Position numbers and translations under genes: made by a program. The notes beneath the pieces are model-generated. The model worked only from the letters and a program-made list of their open reading frames with translations, did no database searches and was not told the DNA's origin. A stretch of 64,000 nucleotides of DNA from Aliirhizobium smilacinae (GTDB lineage Bacteria > Pseudomonadota > Alphaproteobacteria > Rhizobiales > Rhizobiaceae), in NCBI RefSeq assembly GCF_006335145.1, contig NZ_VDMN01000001.1:186001-250000 (forward strand), given 5' to 3'. Numbering within the stretch: position 1 is the first letter of the stretch; each line of letters begins with the position of its first letter. Shown piece after piece: positions 61,760-64,000 of this stretch.

Positions 61760-62512
61760 CTACACGGTCTGGCCGCAGGCGCGGCGGAAGCGGCGAACGG
61801 TTTCGGCCATGCCGAATTCCAGTGCATCAGCGGTCAGTCCGTGGCCGATCGACACTTCCGCCAGATGCGGAATACGTTTGACCAGCGCCGGCAGGTTGGC
61901 GACGATCAGGTCGTGACCGGCATTGACGCCCAGACCGAGAGCAAGCGCGGCATCTGCGGTTTTGCCCAGATCCGCAAGGATGTCTGCTGCCTTCTGCGGA
62001 TCGTCGAAGCAGCCGCCATAGGGACCGGTATAGAGCTCGATACGATCTGCCCCGGTCGCCTTGGCCAGTTCGACGGCTTCCAGATCACCATCGCCATCGG
62101 CAAACAGCGAGACCCGCATGCCTGACTTTTTCAGACGGGCGACGATCGGCTTGAGCATCTCGCCGTCACGGCGGAAATCGAATCCATGATCGGAGGTCGC
62201 CTGTGACGGGTCATCCGGCACGAGCGTGACCTGCTCGGGTTCGATCCGCTCGCAAAGATCGAGAAAATCCTCGCTCGGATACCCTTCGATATTAAACTCC
62301 GCCTGCGGGAACTCGTCATCGGTCAAGGCCCGGATCACCGGCAGGTCGGAAAAGCGGATATGCCGCTGGTCGGGTCGGGGATGGACCGTCAGTCCTGACG
62401 CACCCGCCTGAAGCGCGATCCGCCCCAGATTCTCGACGCTTGGCCAGGGCAGATCACGGCGATTGCGCAGCATGGCGACCGCATTGAGATTGACGGAAAG
62501 CAAGGTTGGCAT
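61760..62512 (-). CDS. pdxJ: pyridoxine 5'-phosphate synthase
   Basis: A 250-residue TIM-barrel enzyme of vitamin B6 synthesis. The N-terminal [34 protein letters not shown], the [11 protein letters not shown] and the C-terminal [19 protein letters not shown] are family motifs. It condenses 3-amino-1-hydroxyacetone 1-phosphate with 1-deoxyxylulose 5-phosphate to PNP. Start 62512 follows GGATG. It is alone on the minus strand. Confidence 0.95.
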   Translation of the reverse strand: MPTLLSVNLNAVAMLRNRRDLPWPSVENLGRIALQAGASGLTVHPRPDQRHIRFSDLPVIRALTDDEFPQAEFNIEGYPSEDFLDLCERIEPEQVTLVPDDPSQATSDHGFDFRRDGEMLKPIVARLKKSGMRVSLFADGDGDLEAVELAKATGADRIELYTGPYGGCFDDPQKAADILADLGKTADAALALGLGVNAGHDLIVANLPALVKRIPHLAEVSIGHGLTADALEFGMAETVRRFRRACGQTV

Positions 62513-62936
62513 GATGGGCATCCGCTGATGAAACGACAATCCTTCTTAGATGACGAAAAGAGCAAAAACCACCAACCGGAGGCCATGATTGCCATCAAGA
62601 TTTTTCATCGAAGAGATTTTGGCGACCAGCAGGGTTGGATTTGGTCGCATTTTATATTAGATTTATCTAACAGAATTCGCCTCACCACCCACCAGACCGA
62701 GGCGGCGGACCGGGACTGGCGAAGCGAATTCTGTAACTTCCCACCTGATTCTCCGACCGAGATAGGCAGAAGAGACAGACTCTGACTGCCAGAGCCTCTC
62801 CAGTTGCCGACAAAAGCGCGTACAAAACGCTGGCACAAGCCCATTAAAGCTGTTCGAGATCAAACTGTCTTGGCGAATGTCCATTTTAGCAGTTGCGGCC
62901 TGCACAGGAACCGTGTATCTCGCCTGCACCTTAGGA
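62513..62936. other. intergenic region with inverted repeat 62670-62734
   Basis: No gene is seen. ACAGAATTCGC (62670-62680) and GCGAATTCTGT (62724-62734) are perfect inverted arms around a GC-rich core with CGCCTC/GAGGCG halves. The 65-base unit may fold as a cruciform or hairpin. The tRNA promoter should be just before 62937. Confidence 0.5.
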
Positions 62937-63013
<77 letters not shown>

Positions 63014-63160
63014 AGTTCTTCCCAAAAATTCTCATTTTCCAAGCGTTTGAGCACCAATTCATAGAAATGGTGCGACCAGTGCTCGATAACGCTTTGTAAG
63101 CGCGTATCAAATTCTCAATCGGTTTTGGATTTTGCGTTACCGCTGCGCTGATGAGGAAGT

Positions 63161-63679
63161 TCAGCCGCCGTTATGGAGCGGCTTGCCAATCACCTTGTCG
63201 CCGACCTTGATGCCCAGCGCCTTGGTGCGGCCGGCATTAAGTTCCAGCACGTATTTCACCGGACCACGCGAATCGATGATGTCGCGGGAAAAGGGAACGG
63301 CATTTTCTGTGATATGGGAGATCGTGCCATCCGGCTGTATGAAGACCATGTCGAGCGCCAGCACGGTATTTTCCATCCACATGGATACCTGGCGCGCGGT
63401 GCCGAAATCAAACAGCATGCCGTGGTCAGCATCCATCTGCTTGCGGAACATCAAGCCGCGTTCGCGCTGCGGATCATCAACCGCAAGTTCAATTGTGAAC
63501 GGGTAGATTTTTCCGCCCGCGGTGCGAATCGATAGCTCGGATTTCGGGAAGACGATGTTCTGTTGCGTCTGAGCCTGTGCCGTCTGCTGGGGTGGCGCAG
63601 CAGCGACGAAAACGAAGAAAAGCGCCATGGAGGCGCCTCTCACTGCATTTTGGATTTTAGACGGTACAGTTGCAGACAT
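63161..63679 (-). CDS. DUF192 protein (exported)
   Basis: A 172-residue protein with an N-terminal signal-like segment (NAVRGASMALFFVFVAAAPP) and the DUF192 domain: FTIELAVDDPQRERGLMFRKQMDADHGMLFDF, VSMWMENTVLALDMVFI and VLELNAGRTKALGIKVGDKV. The family is small, periplasmic and of unknown function. ATG 63679 overlaps the stop of the cold-shock gene (TGATG), so the two are coupled. Confidence 0.88.
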   Translation of the reverse strand: MSATVPSKIQNAVRGASMALFFVFVAAAPPQQTAQAQTQQNIVFPKSELSIRTAGGKIYPFTIELAVDDPQRERGLMFRKQMDADHGMLFDFGTARQVSMWMENTVLALDMVFIQPDGTISHITENAVPFSRDIIDSRGPVKYVLELNAGRTKALGIKVGDKVIGKPLHNGG

Positions 63680-64000
63680 CAGTGGGATCGACTCGCGGGT
63701 GCAACGTTGTCGGGATGGATTTCTGCGGCCATTAAGCCCTTTTCTCCGGGTCCGAAGCGCACCAGCACGACCTGACCGGGTCTCAATTCGGCCAGACCGA
63801 AGCGGCGCAGCGTTTCCATATGGACGAAGATGTCTTCTGTCCCCTCGCCGCGCGTCAGGAAGCCAAACCCCTTGGTGCGGTTGAACCACTTGACCAGCGC
63901 ACGCTCCAGACCGCTTGTCGGGGTTACCTGAACGTGGGTACGCACAGGCGGCATCTGTGAAGGATGCACTGCCGTCGACTGATCCATGGAAAGGATGCGG
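63679..64000 (-). CDS. cold-shock-domain protein, C-terminal part
   Basis: The frame is open to the right edge (codons R-I-L-S precede MDQSTAVHP). So the ATG at 63987 is probably internal and the gene begins outside the window. The visible cold-shock domain (ALVKWFNRTKGFGFLTRGEGTEDIFVHMETLRRFG, then LRPGQVVLVRFGPGEKG) has RNP1 GFGFL and RNP2 IFVHM. From memory, rhizobial homologues have two such domains in about 190 residues; the first would be upstream. Binds single-stranded nucleic acid. Confidence 0.85.
   Translation of the reverse strand, partial: RILSMDQSTAVHPSQMPPVRTHVQVTPTSGLERALVKWFNRTKGFGFLTRGEGTEDIFVHMETLRRFGLAELRPGQVVLVRFGPGEKGLMAAEIHPDNVAPASRSH

Overview
The window looks like chromosomal DNA of a fast-growing member of the Rhizobiales, most likely Rhizobiaceae (Rhizobium/Agrobacterium/Neorhizobium type). 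This rests on the six-gene acpXL-to-lpxXL cluster for very-long-chain fatty acid lipid A, a fixNOQP/fixGHIS set under FNR/FixK-type boxes, an FnrN-type regulator beside hemN, a znuCB-zur operon facing znuA, and dispersed GC-rich palindromic repeats of the kind seen in rhizobial intergenic regions. No prophage, integrase, transposase or CRISPR array was seen.

Layout. 0-5 kb: end of a gamma-carbonic-anhydrase-like gene, a small lipoprotein pair, and the zinc uptake locus with two Zur-box-like palindromes. 5-18.5 kb: a carbohydrate-utilisation locus on the minus strand (binding protein, two permeases, ATPase, GH2 beta-mannosidase, sugar isomerase, Gfo/Idh dehydrogenase, aldo-keto reductase, GH43 beta-xylosidase) facing a LacI-type regulator, with two matching operators and inverted copies of an intergenic repeat. 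18.5-30 kb: gnd, then fixGHIS and fixNOQP for the cbb3 oxidase, with an opposite-strand SRPBCC gene between the two operons and a hemerythrin-like gene facing fixN. 30-38 kb: the lipid A very-long-chain acyl cluster, hemN and fnrN. 38-41.8 kb: nucleoside hydrolase, TSUP permease, a lone cobP, and about 1.2 kb with little coding signal.

41.8-60 kb is the most distinctive part: an OpuA-type quaternary-amine ABC transporter, a betaine-homocysteine-methyltransferase-like gene, an ECF sigma factor with a von Willebrand protein, and a complete corrinoid methyltransfer set. The set comprises an MttB-family methyltransferase without an amber codon, an Fe-S protein, a corrinoid protein, a DUF1638 protein, a small virulence-factor-domain protein, a pterin methyltransferase and a reductive corrinoid activator. 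It is followed by a LysR regulator facing a DUF1127 gene and by a GbdR-like GlxA/AraC regulator. Together they suggest uptake and B12-dependent demethylation of glycine betaine or a related methylated amine, with methyl groups passed to tetrahydrofolate and homocysteine. 60-64 kb holds a type II NADH dehydrogenase, pdxJ, tRNA-Pro, a DUF192 gene and a cold-shock gene cut by the window edge.

Regulatory logic visible in the window: FnrN (37.4 kb) probably acts at three near-perfect TTGAY-N4-RTCAA boxes in front of fixN, fixG and hemN; Zur acts between znuC and znuA; the LacI regulator acts at two CTGNAACGTTNCAG sites. Several genes were placed by reading past the obvious frames: ccoQ, ccoS, an entericidin-like lipoprotein hidden between two methyltransfer genes, and a GTG start for acpXL.
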